This document shows, piece by piece, positions 1 through 10,730 of a stretch of DNA of 64,000 nucleotides (positions are counted from its first letter, which is position 1; each line of letters begins with the position of its first letter). The notes under the pieces were generated by a model. The model worked only from the letters and a program-made list of their open reading frames with translations. It made no database searches and was not told where the DNA came from. A program made the translations under genes and the position numbers. Origin of the DNA: Mactra quadrangularis (lineage: Eukaryota; Mollusca; Bivalvia; Venerida; Mactridae); contig CM046311.1 in assembly GCA_025267735.1 (NCBI GenBank), positions 27,757,399 through 27,821,398 on the forward strand. The letters run 5' to 3'.

Positions 1-2837
1 TGAAGAAAGACATTCGCTTTCACAAAAATGGACAAACCGTGATTCGAGAAAACAGTTCACAGCTTTTATCGTGCATTATTTGTTCATCTTTACCTCATTA
101 CATTTATTATATTATATTATTTTTATTTTTTTAAGAACAGCTGAATATGTCAGCAAGATCTAAACAAATCATTATCTTAGAACTGAAACTAAACGTTTAA
201 TGTACGAGATGGTTTCGTGTTTGATGTTCCTGGCCACATAATTGTTTGTATTTTGAAAGTTTTGTTTATTCACAGGATGTTGGTTTAAATTATTGTGTAT
301 ATCTACGTTGAGATACATTAGCTTAAAGCGGAATACATTAATGTCAATTAATAGCATGTACTTATAATTTGTTATGAAAACATGATATTATTATTAATAC
401 TACACCAATGCAGACTTGACAAGGACATAGCAAAGCAAATTATAAAAAGGTTATTAAACAATATCAATTCTTCAATTAGTATCAAAGTTTACTGACATAT
501 TTACATAACAATGTAAGTAAGGAATACAATGGCCAATATTGTTGATACTGTCTATGTGATTTATTGTAAATATTTCATACCATTTCATAGTATGTGTGAT
601 ATTATTTTTCGATATCCAGACGATTAGATTTAGTAAGACAATTTGTCTAGTGTGTCCTATGGACGTGTTTAGAATACAGCGTTTACATGTCGTTTATTGT
701 AATTAGGAAAAGAATCTGTATCAAGGTTGTCCCATTAAGTTTTGCAGACTGAAATTTTATTTATTTCGTAAACTAGAACAAATACATTTAAAGATTTATA
801 TTGTCAATTTAACTGTCTCACAATTCACAGCTTGAAGACGATCTGCTGAAGTGAGACACTCAATTCCACAAAAACGGACACAACCGGAATTCGGAAAAAC
901 AAAATCTAATTATGTATTTATAACAGAAAGCTTTCACTTTGCATCATTTATGATGAATTTGTCGATCTTACAAAACCTAAAAACAATATTGTACGAAAGC
1001 AATATGGTTTTAGTGATCGATATGTTCCTAACAGAAAGATTTGTACGTGTTGTTTTTTGTCCTGTATAATTTTAGACGGTAAAAGCCCATCATTATTGTA
1101 ATCTATTAGAAGTTCTTGAGAGAGTATTTTGTATGATGTATGTCCCTAAATAATTGATGCAAGTAAATTCCCAAAGAAAACGAGTTTTCAAGTTTTGAAC
1201 TAGTATACATCAAGTCATATGCTACCAATATTCATACATTACAGTATCAATATTTATACATTATTTATTCTATGTTAATATGTACTTTATTCTATAATAC
1301 TTGTCACATTTATGTACATGTTGACCGCATGGGTCTATGTGTTAAAAGGAATAAACTTGTTAAACTTATCAAATGGATACGTTTTTTTCAATTTTACAAT
1401 TCTACAGTTTGTATATTATGAGTGCATATGTACTTATTATGGACTTGTCCCCTCGATAGATGAAAAAAATGATGCATATACGAACATTGCTTCACTGGTT
1501 TAAACAAACCAACTATTGTTTCTTGGTTATTATAAGACTCCTTTCATACAAAACATAGCACTAAAAAGCATTATTTGCTCTAGGAAACAACGAGTTAAAA
1601 TTTGGGTGTGATTTGAACTGTTTTGATACTGACTATGATTACTAGCCCGAAGTTGTAATCACTTAGCCACGCTCGTTAATATAAATCTAGTCTTTAGCAT
1701 TTATTCTCTACGACTTAATTATTTTCAGGGAAATTGCAAGGGGTTATTAATCAAATGTATCTTATAATTTTGTGTTATAAACATATTTTCAGAAGTTTTA
1801 ACCTATGGAAAATATAATAAATAACTGTTTAGGTCAAAGTTGGGTACCAGGCAACAGTCATGGATAAAACTCCGTCATCAAATTACATTCCGTATTTCCT
1901 ACTGTCTGAAGAGTTGATCATAATTTATATTTTACTGTCAACATTGACATAAGGTTGTCTATGTCTTATTTTTTTTATTTGTACTATGTACTTGGAAAAA
2001 TCGCAGTTAATGACTTTTCCCCAATATTGGTTTCAGATAAAAAGAACTACGGGCAATCAACAGACTCTTATTTTTAATAGTCTGACATTTCGTTGTTAAT
2101 TTGTTTGTTAGGCGATCTTTGTAGATCAATATCATACACTGTTGATAGGTTTAAAGACATACATTTGAAGAAGTACTTTATTGGACAACAAACGACTTTT
2201 CGGTTAAATTTTGATTTTAACTATTACTTTTTAGTTACATAAAATCTTTCTGATTTAAATATGTTTTATCGATCAGAAGGACAGAAGTACTGTTATGAAT
2301 ATTTAAATCAGCGAAGTTAATGTATACGCCATTGACAGTTGAATTAAACTTTACAAACGATCTTTTGCTACTGACTTTCGTGCTTGCGTTACATTTAGCT
2401 GTTTAATCATATGCCATAAGTATAAACTTATATTGTTGTTGAGATCAGAATCACAGCTGTTAGCTGTTTTGTTATTTACTGTCAATTTTACTGTTTCAAT
2501 TTCGGATAGTTTCTTCGTATGTCGATCCGTAATGCGTGACATCACTAAAGATGCCAATTAATATACGGATAACAATCAATGACGTCATTTATCTAATTAT
2601 GCATGACGTAAATGTATGTCAATCAATTTCAGCGTAATGTCACCAAGAATGCCAATCAACATAAAATTAAACATGACACGTTAATGAAACGAGCATGTAG
2701 GGGAAATTTAATGGGTCATGAAGCAACCTAGCTGTAATAAAATTTTGGCAGTAGAATCTAGACAAGGACAACCACAAATTATTACATAGCCAGGGACATA
2801 ATTATACCTGTATAACATGTTTTTTTTCTCTTTTCAG
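1..2837. other. AT-rich non-coding sequence, no gene identified
   Basis: No splice-bounded exon, RNA gene or clear mobile element could be supported here. Open frames are short, of random composition and without recognisable motifs. A weak direct similarity links 1-60 with 838-905 (both run GAAG...GAGACA/GACATTC, then CACAAAAA-GGACA and a GATTCG/AATTCGG stretch). Around 2535-2675 a short segment with GTGACATCAC / AATGTCACC and 'GATGCCAAT'-like words is imperfectly duplicated and includes one TGACGTCA (CRE-like) palindrome. If the exon at 2838 belongs to a plus-strand gene, this stretch would be its upstream intron. Confidence 0.5.
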
Positions 2838-3087
2838 CCAATGCCAGGCTTCGGTATAAAGCTCGAACAATGATTGGGGCCGCGGGGAGTCGCCACCAGA
2901 GGCGGCGGGCATCTCTTGCGATGCCAGCTCTGAGCAGTAACATCTACAGCCCCATGGAACAACTTCGGGAATTAGATGAAAATGCTCCAAGACCACCGGT
3001 CAGTCGTCGGAGGGCTTGTGATACATCTGATTTCAAGTCATGTGCCATTCTCCAGACTCGATTAAAAGAAGTCAAACATTACCCTGA
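2838..3087 (+). CDS. Internal protein-coding exon of an unrecognised host gene
   Basis: This is the only convincing non-transposon coding segment. A pyrimidine run ending in TTTTCAG (2831-2837) is an acceptor and GTAAGT at 3088-3093 is a canonical donor. Between them one frame stays open: 2 bases, 82 whole codons from 2840, then 2 bases, so both introns would be phase 2. Composition is clearly more GC-rich than the flanks. The peptide is basic and polar: it opens NARLRYKARTMIGAAGS, then has a basic cluster QRRRAS resembling a PKA site (R-R-x-S), a proline/arginine stretch PRPPVSRRRACD, and ends ILQTRLKEVKHYP. There is no signal peptide or membrane segment. The ATG at 2870 is internal to the exon and need not be a start. 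I do not recognise the family; partner exons were not found and may lie outside the window. A minus-strand open frame over the same bases lacks splice context and is probably a shadow. Confidence 0.65.
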
Positions 3088-3990
3088 GTAAGTTAACTGC
3101 TATTTTATTGATTATTTTAGAAATAACTAAAACATTTGAAGTTGTTTTGTTTTATCGTAGAATAAGATTGATGCGCGTATGAATGTACAATACAGTAGGC
3201 ATAGATGATGCGATAATTAAATCACTCGTGCTAAAACCATGCTTCTCTTCGTTTAATGATTCTAGTAACTCATGCTAAAGCAGTAACATCGCAAAATATA
3301 TTACATGTACTAAATTAGATATTTTTATAAACTTTTAACTATTTACGCTTCGATAGAACACAAGGTTGATGGAATTACGCCGGTATTCCATTTATACGGG
3401 AGCGCGACGTGAACGTTTCACAGTATTCCATATATAGTTCCGTGCTCCGTCGTCCGCGTCCGTGTCCACGATATTTCGTTCAACAAGAATATCGTCCGGC
3501 CCGTGTTCGCTTCCGTATCCGTTTCATGGAAGACCTTATCCTAAAGTATTGTTTTACACATTTTACAAAGAAAAATGTAAACTGCATGTTTTTTCACATA
3601 GTTCAATAAATGCGGGTGTAAATTATAACAACACCGTAGATAATCATGAAAAATGTTTTACTAGCTCTTTATGTGAAAACGTATGTGACTATGATAGAAT
3701 CTACTTTCTGTTTTTCTTTTGAAATAAATATTATAAAGTCACAAAACGTTAAAAGCGACATATAATGTTATTATGTGTCGATGTTTTCATGAGTAGAAAT
3801 GTTTCATAGTTACATAGATACATTTTCTAGTGAACTGTGAGACTATTTTGAAGGACAGTCAATTTCTCAGGTGACCCTCGTAGATCTCTGGAAAATACAT
3901 GAACCGCCTTTGTTCTGTTATCACCTTTGGCTCATGTGAAATAAACGAACTCGTCGCCTACAGCTCGATTAAAATTGACATTATCGAAAC
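3088..3990. other. Putative intron start; no gene identified
   Basis: This follows the donor at 3088. It holds a short CG-rich block (about 3375-3530) with several CGTCCG/CGTGTCC words and the small inverted pair CGATATT/AATATCG at 3468-3495. The block could be the edge of a miniature element, but no complete inverted repeat was seen. The rest is AT-rich and featureless. Confidence 0.35.
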
Positions 3991-3994
3991 AGAT

Positions 3995-4645
3995 TTGTCT
4001 CAATGATAATCAAAGCACTGGAGTGCTGAAGGAACGATGTCAATAAGAATTATAATTGTGTGTCATTAAAATAAGTTATGTAGTTTACAATTGTTTACTT
4101 TCAACATCTAGTAATTGCATACCCACATTGACGTTATAAACAGACGACGTCGCGTTGTCAGGGGTTTCGAAAAAGAAATCCGACCATTGTGATCTCCAAT
4201 ATCCTTTTTCAAAACTGACTATTTGTGCCATTAAACTAAGCGGACAAATAAAAAAACTAAGAAATAATATTTTATGCACACATTCAAGTAGACATGATTA
4301 TGTAATTGTTAAGAAATACCAAAAGTTTCAATAGTGCTGACACACATCTTATATTGATTTATCAATTTCCGTTCAAAACTGCAAACAGGCGTAAATTAGT
4401 CGCCAAAAAAACCAGACTGAAATCAATTATAAATGCTGCAAAAAATGAATAGAATAAATGGACTCCACAGGAGCTGAGATTACTGACTGTTTAGAATTTA
4501 TATAATAAAGAACAAAACTAGGGTGGACAATTTAAAGAACGACTACACGAGCCGGCGTAGGTATATGTATGGGATGTTAATGAGGTGTCATGCTAGAATT
4601 ACGCCTCTTTGTCTATGTTGAAAATTGCTAAAGCGTGAAAACAGT
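3995..4645 (+). repeat. Dispersed repeat H, copy 1 (uninterrupted)
   Basis: About 650 bp that matches 21060-21100 plus 22915-23390 plus 23830-23945 in the same orientation. It starts near CAAAGCACTGGAGTGCTG (itself an inverted repeat, GCACT...AGTGC) and ends near GTCTATGTTGAAAATTGC. This copy is continuous, so it represents the state before the insertions seen in copy 2. No coding capacity or terminal inverted repeat was found, so its class is unknown. Confidence 0.75.
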
Positions 4646-4880
4646 AATCTTATTCTTTCTTGTAACCATTAAACTATGGATGTTTAAATTTGCAAACCAT
4701 GCTTCTCTTTGTCTTCTCTAGTCATTGGGGGCATTGTCTTAATTTGGTTATGTTTCTCTTTAATTAGTTTTGTCGAGCTTTCTATTTACACTAGTATAGA
4801 GTTACTGATGCTTGTTTAGACGTGATTATGTCATCTATCAAACCCGTAAATGTTCGAAGGCTCGAACTTGATAGTTCGTA

Positions 4881-5143
4881 ACCCGGGTCGATAGCGCAGT
4901 TGGTAGCGCGCCGGGATTTGGAATCCCACCCGGGGAGGTCATACCCTTCCATGAAAATTTGACAATAATGTCGATTTTCCTCCATTGATTAGATAATATG
5001 GAGAAGTTTCCGGCCTTGTGGAAGGGTAGGTGAGTACTGGTTATAGACAATGGTCCAGGAAAGCTAGGTTAGGTGCGCTGGATGCCGTAAAATGACCTAA
5101 ATTGTGTTTACACGGCGTTAACTCCAATAAATAAATAAACAAA
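4881..5143 (+). mobile_element. tRNA-derived SINE, family A, copy 1
   Basis: The head ACCCGGGTCGATAGCGCAGT resembles a tRNA 5' half with a pol III A box (ATAGCGCAGTTGG). The body matches the copy at 46249 for about 200 bp (CATACCCTTCCATGAAAATT, CGGCCTTGTGGAAGGGTAGG, GAAAGCTAGGTTAGGTGCG). The tail is CACGGCGTTAACTCCAATAA followed by an A-rich AATAAATAAATAAACAAAT. Compared with the 46249 copy, about 30 bp covering the B box (GGGTACGAATCC there) are missing, so this copy probably lacks promoter function. Confidence 0.8.
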
Positions 5144-6464
5144 TATGACAGTTCGTGACAAAATATTCGGGCTAACCGTGTGTTCGACCTTTCCGAATTC
5201 GAAAATATTGCGGCCCTTTCTAAGTTGGCAGGAGTTAAGCATTCTACATTCTTATCAATAATACTAGTGTTGATGCGCTGTTTAACCCAAACAACAAAAC
5301 TCAATAAAAATATTATTGTCTTTGGTGGTGTTTAAACCTGGGACCTACCGAGCGGACAGTGCGCCTCCTGTCGCTGGACAAAAACTTCCAGAATACATGT
5401 ACCTTTTACATCAGATTTTAAAATAAAGTCGATTTAAATCTCTATTAAGAGAAGCTTTGTAGAAGCCAGAAAGGAAAGCTAGTACTGATTAAAGATGGTA
5501 CAGGATCCAATTGATCCAATGCCCGAACAAACAAACAATGGGTGAAAAAAGTCAATCGATTTTCTTTTCCACTAGAATGGCCACATTGCACAGAAGGAAC
5601 AAATATTGTTCGTTCTTAATGTAAAACTCTGATTTAATGAAAGATTGCGAATATGTTTTGCAGAGAAAATCTTTGAAAAGCTAACTATTTTTTGCATTTA
5701 TTACATTTTCTTGTTGAAAGGAAGCTTCATATTAACTATAATGTTATATGTTCTCCATTTTAAGAAGCCCATGGAACGCTGATTTAATTTCAAAATATGA
5801 AACATCAGTTTTCTTCGAATTACAGAAATTCTCAGTGTTTTTTATACTTGTATTTAATACTCTAGTTATTTATACTAACTTATTATACTAATTATTGAAT
5901 TTTTTTCCTTTAAATAATATTAACTTAATATTTAGTAATTTTAAACATCTTTTAAACATCTAAGGACTTCAGGGCAGTGCGGTTAGTCCTCAGGTGGCAC
6001 TATATAACATCATGTGGGTTGCATTTTAATTTAGTATTGTGCAATTGTATATATTTATGGTTTTACTCATTTATTTTTTATTCTCTTTGTACAACGCCAT
6101 TGAATATGTAATATAGAAATGAAGTTTAATAAAAAAAGGAGTTTGTGTTTATCGATTTATTTAGAGATTATAGATTTTTAGAGCACGTAGGCTTCAATGA
6201 CGTCACTACTTTTACGTTGCATGAACCTTTAAAGATACTACATGTAATATGATTTACGTGTGCCTGGTGTTGTATGGTAACATTAATCTAGTCACTGCAA
6301 CATTATGAAGTGACAATGTTTGTTTCTACAATATCAAACACGAATGCCCTCTGGCCGATACAGATTTGTGCAATTTCAAATTAATGTGTCATATTATGTC
6401 CAAAAAAGCGTTTTACATGCTATTGAATATGTTTTCTACGATGTTCAATTACTTACTACTATGA
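5144..6464. other. Non-coding, no element identified
   Basis: AT-rich sequence between two SINEs. I see no open frame with coding character, tandem array, hairpin or RNA gene that can be supported. Confidence 0.4.
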
Positions 6465-6712
6465 AAGAGTAATAGTCCAGTTGTAGGACGCGCGCTCAAG
6501 AGGTCCTTTGTTGAATCCCTCTTGGGACACTGCTAATACCTTGGGCAAGAAATTTATCTGCGATTGCTTCACTCCACCTAGGTGTAAATGGGTACCTGCG
6601 AGGGTGGTACTCCTCAGGGGATTGATAGATAATTACCAGGGTAATAGCTGTCAAGTCGGTGAATGTGCGTAAGCATGGTACTTTGACTATGAAATACAAT
6701 TACATTACAATG
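6465..6712 (+). mobile_element. tRNA-derived SINE, family D, copy 1
   Basis: The head has an A-box-like GTCCAGTTGTAGGACGCG and a degenerate B box (GTTGAATCCC). The following body (GGGCAAGAAATTTATCTGCG, then TCACTCCACCTAGGTGTAAATGGGTACC) recurs at 53797-53965 with recognisable but diverged sequence. It ends in a short A/T-rich stretch near 6712. No clear target duplication was found. Family D differs from families A and B in head and body. Confidence 0.65.
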
Positions 6713-7400
6713 TTGTAACATCGTTGAATATAAATACATGTACTATAAAAATGATCTTTTCACTGTATATAAAACCATGTAGTGATGAACTTAGATCTGT
6801 ATGTCAGTTTGAATTACTACCTACATTGTTTAAAAGCTAGGAGGGTGTTAAAGTGATCAAATTGACACCTCTTAAACACATAACATCTGACTTACTATAT
6901 GTTTACAAACAATAATTGTAATTCAAAAACAGTGTAACAGACCTGCCAATAATTTTTATTCAGTGCCCTCAGCACTTTGATATTTCTGTGGTAGTATGAA
7001 TGACAAATGAGCCATAGGTTTTAAATCTAATTGTTAAAGTGCTCTGATATAGTAGGCGTGTGTAAGTGTCGTCTGTGACATCTCGTATATTCACGCCAGT
7101 TTCCATCAAGCCGATGAATAATGCATGAATAGATAATGCATGTAAAGATTTTTTTAGATGGTATACAGGCTTGATGTATCAGTCGAGATCCCTAGAGTAA
7201 CAGACTTAGTGTGAAATATATGTGTATAATGTAGTGTAAATAGAATTCGTCCATTTAGCAGATCTATTTAACTCGGTCGAAGATGTATGGGGTATCTTAT
7301 TGTTGCCAACAATGCTGGTGAACATGCCCACGTTGATGACTTAGAAAAGGGAGCAAAGATAAACCCAACATCACTATTGTTGATGAAAGTATGGACTTTA
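6713..7400. other. Non-coding, no element identified
   Basis: AT-rich sequence without supported genes. It contains short near-repeats ATAATGCATG at 7118-7142, but no larger structure was found. Confidence 0.35.
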
Positions 7401-7403
7401 GAG

Positions 7404-7726
7404 GCAAAATATATACTAGTTTCATAGTTGAAATATCACGTGACAAAATATATACTATTTTCATGGTTGAAATATCACGTGACAAAATATAAACTATTTT
7501 CATGGTTGAAATATCACGTGACAAAATATAAACTATTTTCATGGTTGACATATCACGTGACAAAATATATACTATTTTCATGGTTGACATATCACGTGAC
7601 AAAATATATACTATTTTCATGGTTGACATATCACGTGACAAAATATAAACTATTTTCATGGTTGACATATCACGTGACAACATATATTCTATTTTCATGG
7701 TTGTCATATCACGTGACAAAACGCGG
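7404..7726 (+). repeat. 39-bp minisatellite carrying a palindromic E-box
   Basis: Eight tandem units of exactly 39 bp. CACGTG cores lie at 7437, 7476, 7515, 7554, 7593, 7632, 7671 and 7710. Each unit contains ATCACGTGACAAAATATA followed by CTATTTTCATGGTTGA. Because 39 is a multiple of three and stops are absent in some frames, the array yields 13-residue-repeat open frames on both strands (7297-7719 minus and 7428-7766 plus). These are repeat artefacts rather than genes. The array starts abruptly and its first half-unit reads TACTAGTTTCATAG. Confidence 0.95.
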
Positions 7727-7793
7727 AAATATAAAAAAAATGAAGAATGTTATAAATCAGTCATAAAACATTCGTTTTATCAAAATAGTTATT

Positions 7794-8024
7794 TGACTTC
7801 TTGTTTATTGTGAACAAGTACTGATTTCTTGTTTATTGTGAACAAGTACTGATTTCTTGTTTATTGTGAGCAAGTACTGATTTCTTGTTTATTGTGAGCA
7901 AGTACTGATTTCTTGTTTATTGTGAACAAGTACTGATTTCTTGTTTATTGTGAGCAAGTACTGATTTCTTGTTTATTGTGAGCAAGTACTGATTTCTTGT
8001 TTATTGTGAGCAAGTACTGATTTC
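7794..8024 (+). repeat. 28-bp minisatellite with an internal hairpin
   Basis: About eight tandem copies of a 28-bp unit: GATTTCTTGTTTATTGTG followed by A/GACAAGTACT (GAACAAG or GAGCAAG). Within each unit CTTGTT pairs with AACAAG, so every unit can fold into a small hairpin. TTGTTTATT also matches a forkhead-type binding consensus; that function is inference. It lies only about 70 bp after the 39-bp minisatellite. Confidence 0.95.
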
Positions 8025-8079
8025 GGTTTTTTTAACTAATCATTTCAATGTTTCAAAAAAATATTGTGATATAAACTAA

Positions 8080-9939
8080 TACAAGAGCTCCGCTGGGCGG
8101 GGCATTATACGCCCGTGTGCAGTCCATGCTGTGTTCTATCTCATATGAAGTCCCTGTGACCTTGACCTTTGACCCAGGAGGCCCAAAACCAATAGGGCAT
8201 ATCCTTGACACAAGGGCTACCCTCACATAAAATATGGTGAACCTAGGTACATTGGTGGTTCAGTTATTGTCTGGACAAGTGTTTCATTGTTTGCCATTTT
8301 GACTTTATCAACATATTAATTGAACATTTGAAGCCACTGCTTGGTAATTTGATACCTTCTGGTTGAAGGTTTAAACTTGACCCTGTTTCCCCAAAACTGA
8401 TAAGGCACATCATTTACACATGGGCTACTCTCACATGAAATTTGGTGAACCTAGGTACAGTCATGATTGAGTAATTACCCGGACAATTTTTTTTTAATAT
8501 GATGCCCTGTGACCTTGACCTTTGACCCAGGGGCCCCAAAACCAATAGGGCATAACCTTGACACATGGGCTACTCTCACATAAAATTTGGTGAACCTAGG
8601 TACATTGGTGGTTCAGTTATTGGCTAGACTAGGTTTCTCCATAAGATGCCTCTGTGACCTTGACCTTTGTACCTGGGGCCCCAAAACCTATTGGGAACAT
8701 CCTTGACACAAGGGCTACCTTCACATAAAATTTAGTGAACCTAGGTACAGTCGTTGATGAGTCATTGTCCGAACAAGGTTTTTCTATATGATGCCCCTGT
8801 GACCTTGACCTTTGACCTAGGAGCCCCAAAACCCATATGGCATATTCTTATTACAAGGGCTACCCTCACATAAAATTTGGTGAACCTAGGTACATTGGTG
8901 GTTCAGTTATTGTCTGGACAAGTGTTTCATTGTTTGCCATTTTGACTTTATTAACATATTAATTGAACGTTTGAAGTCACTGCTTGGTAATTTGATATCT
9001 TCTGGTTGAAGGTTTAAACTTGACCCTGTTTACCCAAAACTGATAAGGCACATCCTTGACACATGGGCTACTCTCACATGAAATTTGGTGAACCTAGGTA
9101 CAGTCATTGTCGAGTTATTACCCGGACAATGTTTTTCAATATGATGCCACTGTGACCTTGACCTTTGACTCAGGAGCCCCAAAATCAATAGGGCATATCC
9201 TTGACACATGGGCTACTCTCACACAAAATTTGGTGAACCTAGGTACATTGGTGGTTCAGTTATTGTCCAGACAAAGTTTTTCCATGTTATGCCACTGTGA
9301 CCTTGACCTTTGTACCTGGGGCCCCATTAACCTATAGGGCACATCCTCGACACATGGGCTACCTTCACATAAAATTTGGTGAACCTAGGTACAGTCGTTG
9401 TTGAGTTATTGTCCGTACAAGGTTTTTCAATATGATGTCCCTGTGACCTTGACCTTTGACTCTGGGACCCCAAAACCGATTGGGAACATCCTTGACACAT
9501 GGGCTACTCTCACCTAAAATTTGGTGAACCTAGGTAGATTGGTTGTTAAGTTATTGTCAGGACAAGTTTTTTCCCATATGATGCCACTGTGACCTTGACC
9601 TTTGACCCAGGGGCCCCAAAACCAATAGGGAAGATCTTTGACACATGGGCTACTCTTACATTAAATTTGGTTAACCTAGGTACATCGGTGGTTCAGTTAT
9701 TGTCCGGACAAGTTTTACCTATTTTAAGTCCCAGTGACCTTGACCTTTAACCCTGGGGTCTCAAAATCAATAGGGAACCTCCTCCACCCAAGGGCTATCC
9801 ACACATAAAATTTGAGGAACCTAGGTACATCCTTTCTTGAGTTATCATCCGGACAAGCAATTGTCCACAGACGGACAGACGGACAGACGGACAACAGCAT
9901 AACATAATACGTCCGTTTTTTTCAAAACGGGCGTATAAA
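8080..9939 (+). mobile_element. Pearl-like non-autonomous element, copy 1
   Basis: Conserved left end ACAAGAGCTCCGCTGGGCGG, then CATTATACGCCCGTGTGC. The right end carries (GACGGACA)n and closes TTCAAAACGGGCGTATA. TATACGCCCG and CGGGCGTATA form a 10-bp inverted pair near the ends. Between them are degenerate tandem units of about 145 bp (for example GTGACCTTGACCTTT at 8509, 8654, 8799, then 9150, 9295). Two units carry a longer insert beginning ATTGTTTGCCATTTTGAC. Nearly every unit has GTGACCTTGACCTTTGACCC and ACCTAGGTACA. Open frames inside are incidental. The architecture matches the Pearl family of bivalve elements, but that identification is from memory. Two more copies are at 34726 and 61204. 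Confidence 0.85.
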
Positions 9940-10730
9940 AACGTGTTGTTTCGAAATATTGATTCGTTAAATGTTTATCAACAGAGGCATCTGGTCAAAT
10001 TTTTTCTTTGGACAACTCTATTTATTAGTAAAACATTTCGTTGAAGCAATATAATTGTGAAAATGTAACACTTACGAAAGGATTGCATAGTGTCATCTAA
10101 TTAATGAGTTCCATACATAATGTTATTAGATGTAGCTCGTGGCCACTGTTAAAATTGAGTCGATGTTCCACTACACTTTAGTTTTAATACTGAGCCGTTC
10201 AAAAGTCATTAGACAAAATCGTGATTATAAGATAAGCAGATTCATTCACATTGAACCACTAGGAAAAAAGAGTCCTCTATGCACATTTCAATATCAACAA
10301 TAACTTAGTTTATCAACATATGGTGCGAACCATGTTGCATGAATAAGTTTTGACAAGAGTAAAAACACTAGCTTTTTGCGTGATCTTTTTTGTCAAAATT
10401 TTGTTTGTCCTTGAACGTTTGTATGAACAGACCTAGCATCTTTAGCTTCAGTCTTCACTTATTGATCTTCTACAAAGATTGAATACAGTGTATACATGGA
10501 ATCAAACAGGTCCCATCTACATGGATCAACATCGTCGTTATAGGAATGAAAATCAGTTGACCATTTTAACATATCTTTCCATGTTATATAATACAATCCA
10601 TATTCAAATAATATTGTTGATTAATTTTGGAAATGGGATATACACCCACCTTTTGGGAGACTTACAACACTAAGTTTTTAAGTAGGTTGTGGCCAGGAGC
10701 TGACATTAGTATTACAAGCGGTTGAAAATT
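9940..10730. other. Non-coding, no element identified
   Basis: AT-rich sequence with no supported gene. The open frame at 10479-10673 has no recognisable motif and no splice context. Confidence 0.35.

Noticed and set aside
3360..3545. CG-rich block possibly ending a miniature element
   Set aside because: TTCCAT words at both sides and CGATATT/AATATCG suggest partial symmetry, but no continuous inverted repeat or second copy could be established.
4881..4940. Possible tRNA gene near ATAGCGCAGTTGG
   Set aside because: The B-box segment is missing, no cloverleaf is apparent, and a SINE body follows.
7297..7766. Overlapping 112- and 140-codon open frames on opposite strands
   Set aside because: Both are translations of the 39-bp minisatellite, with 13-residue period and no promoter, splice or family evidence.
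8080..9939. Helitron interpretation of the Pearl-like ends
   Set aside because: There is a short hairpin near one end, but no TC start or CTRR end and no Rep/helicase coding could be seen, so Helitron origin cannot be claimed from this window.
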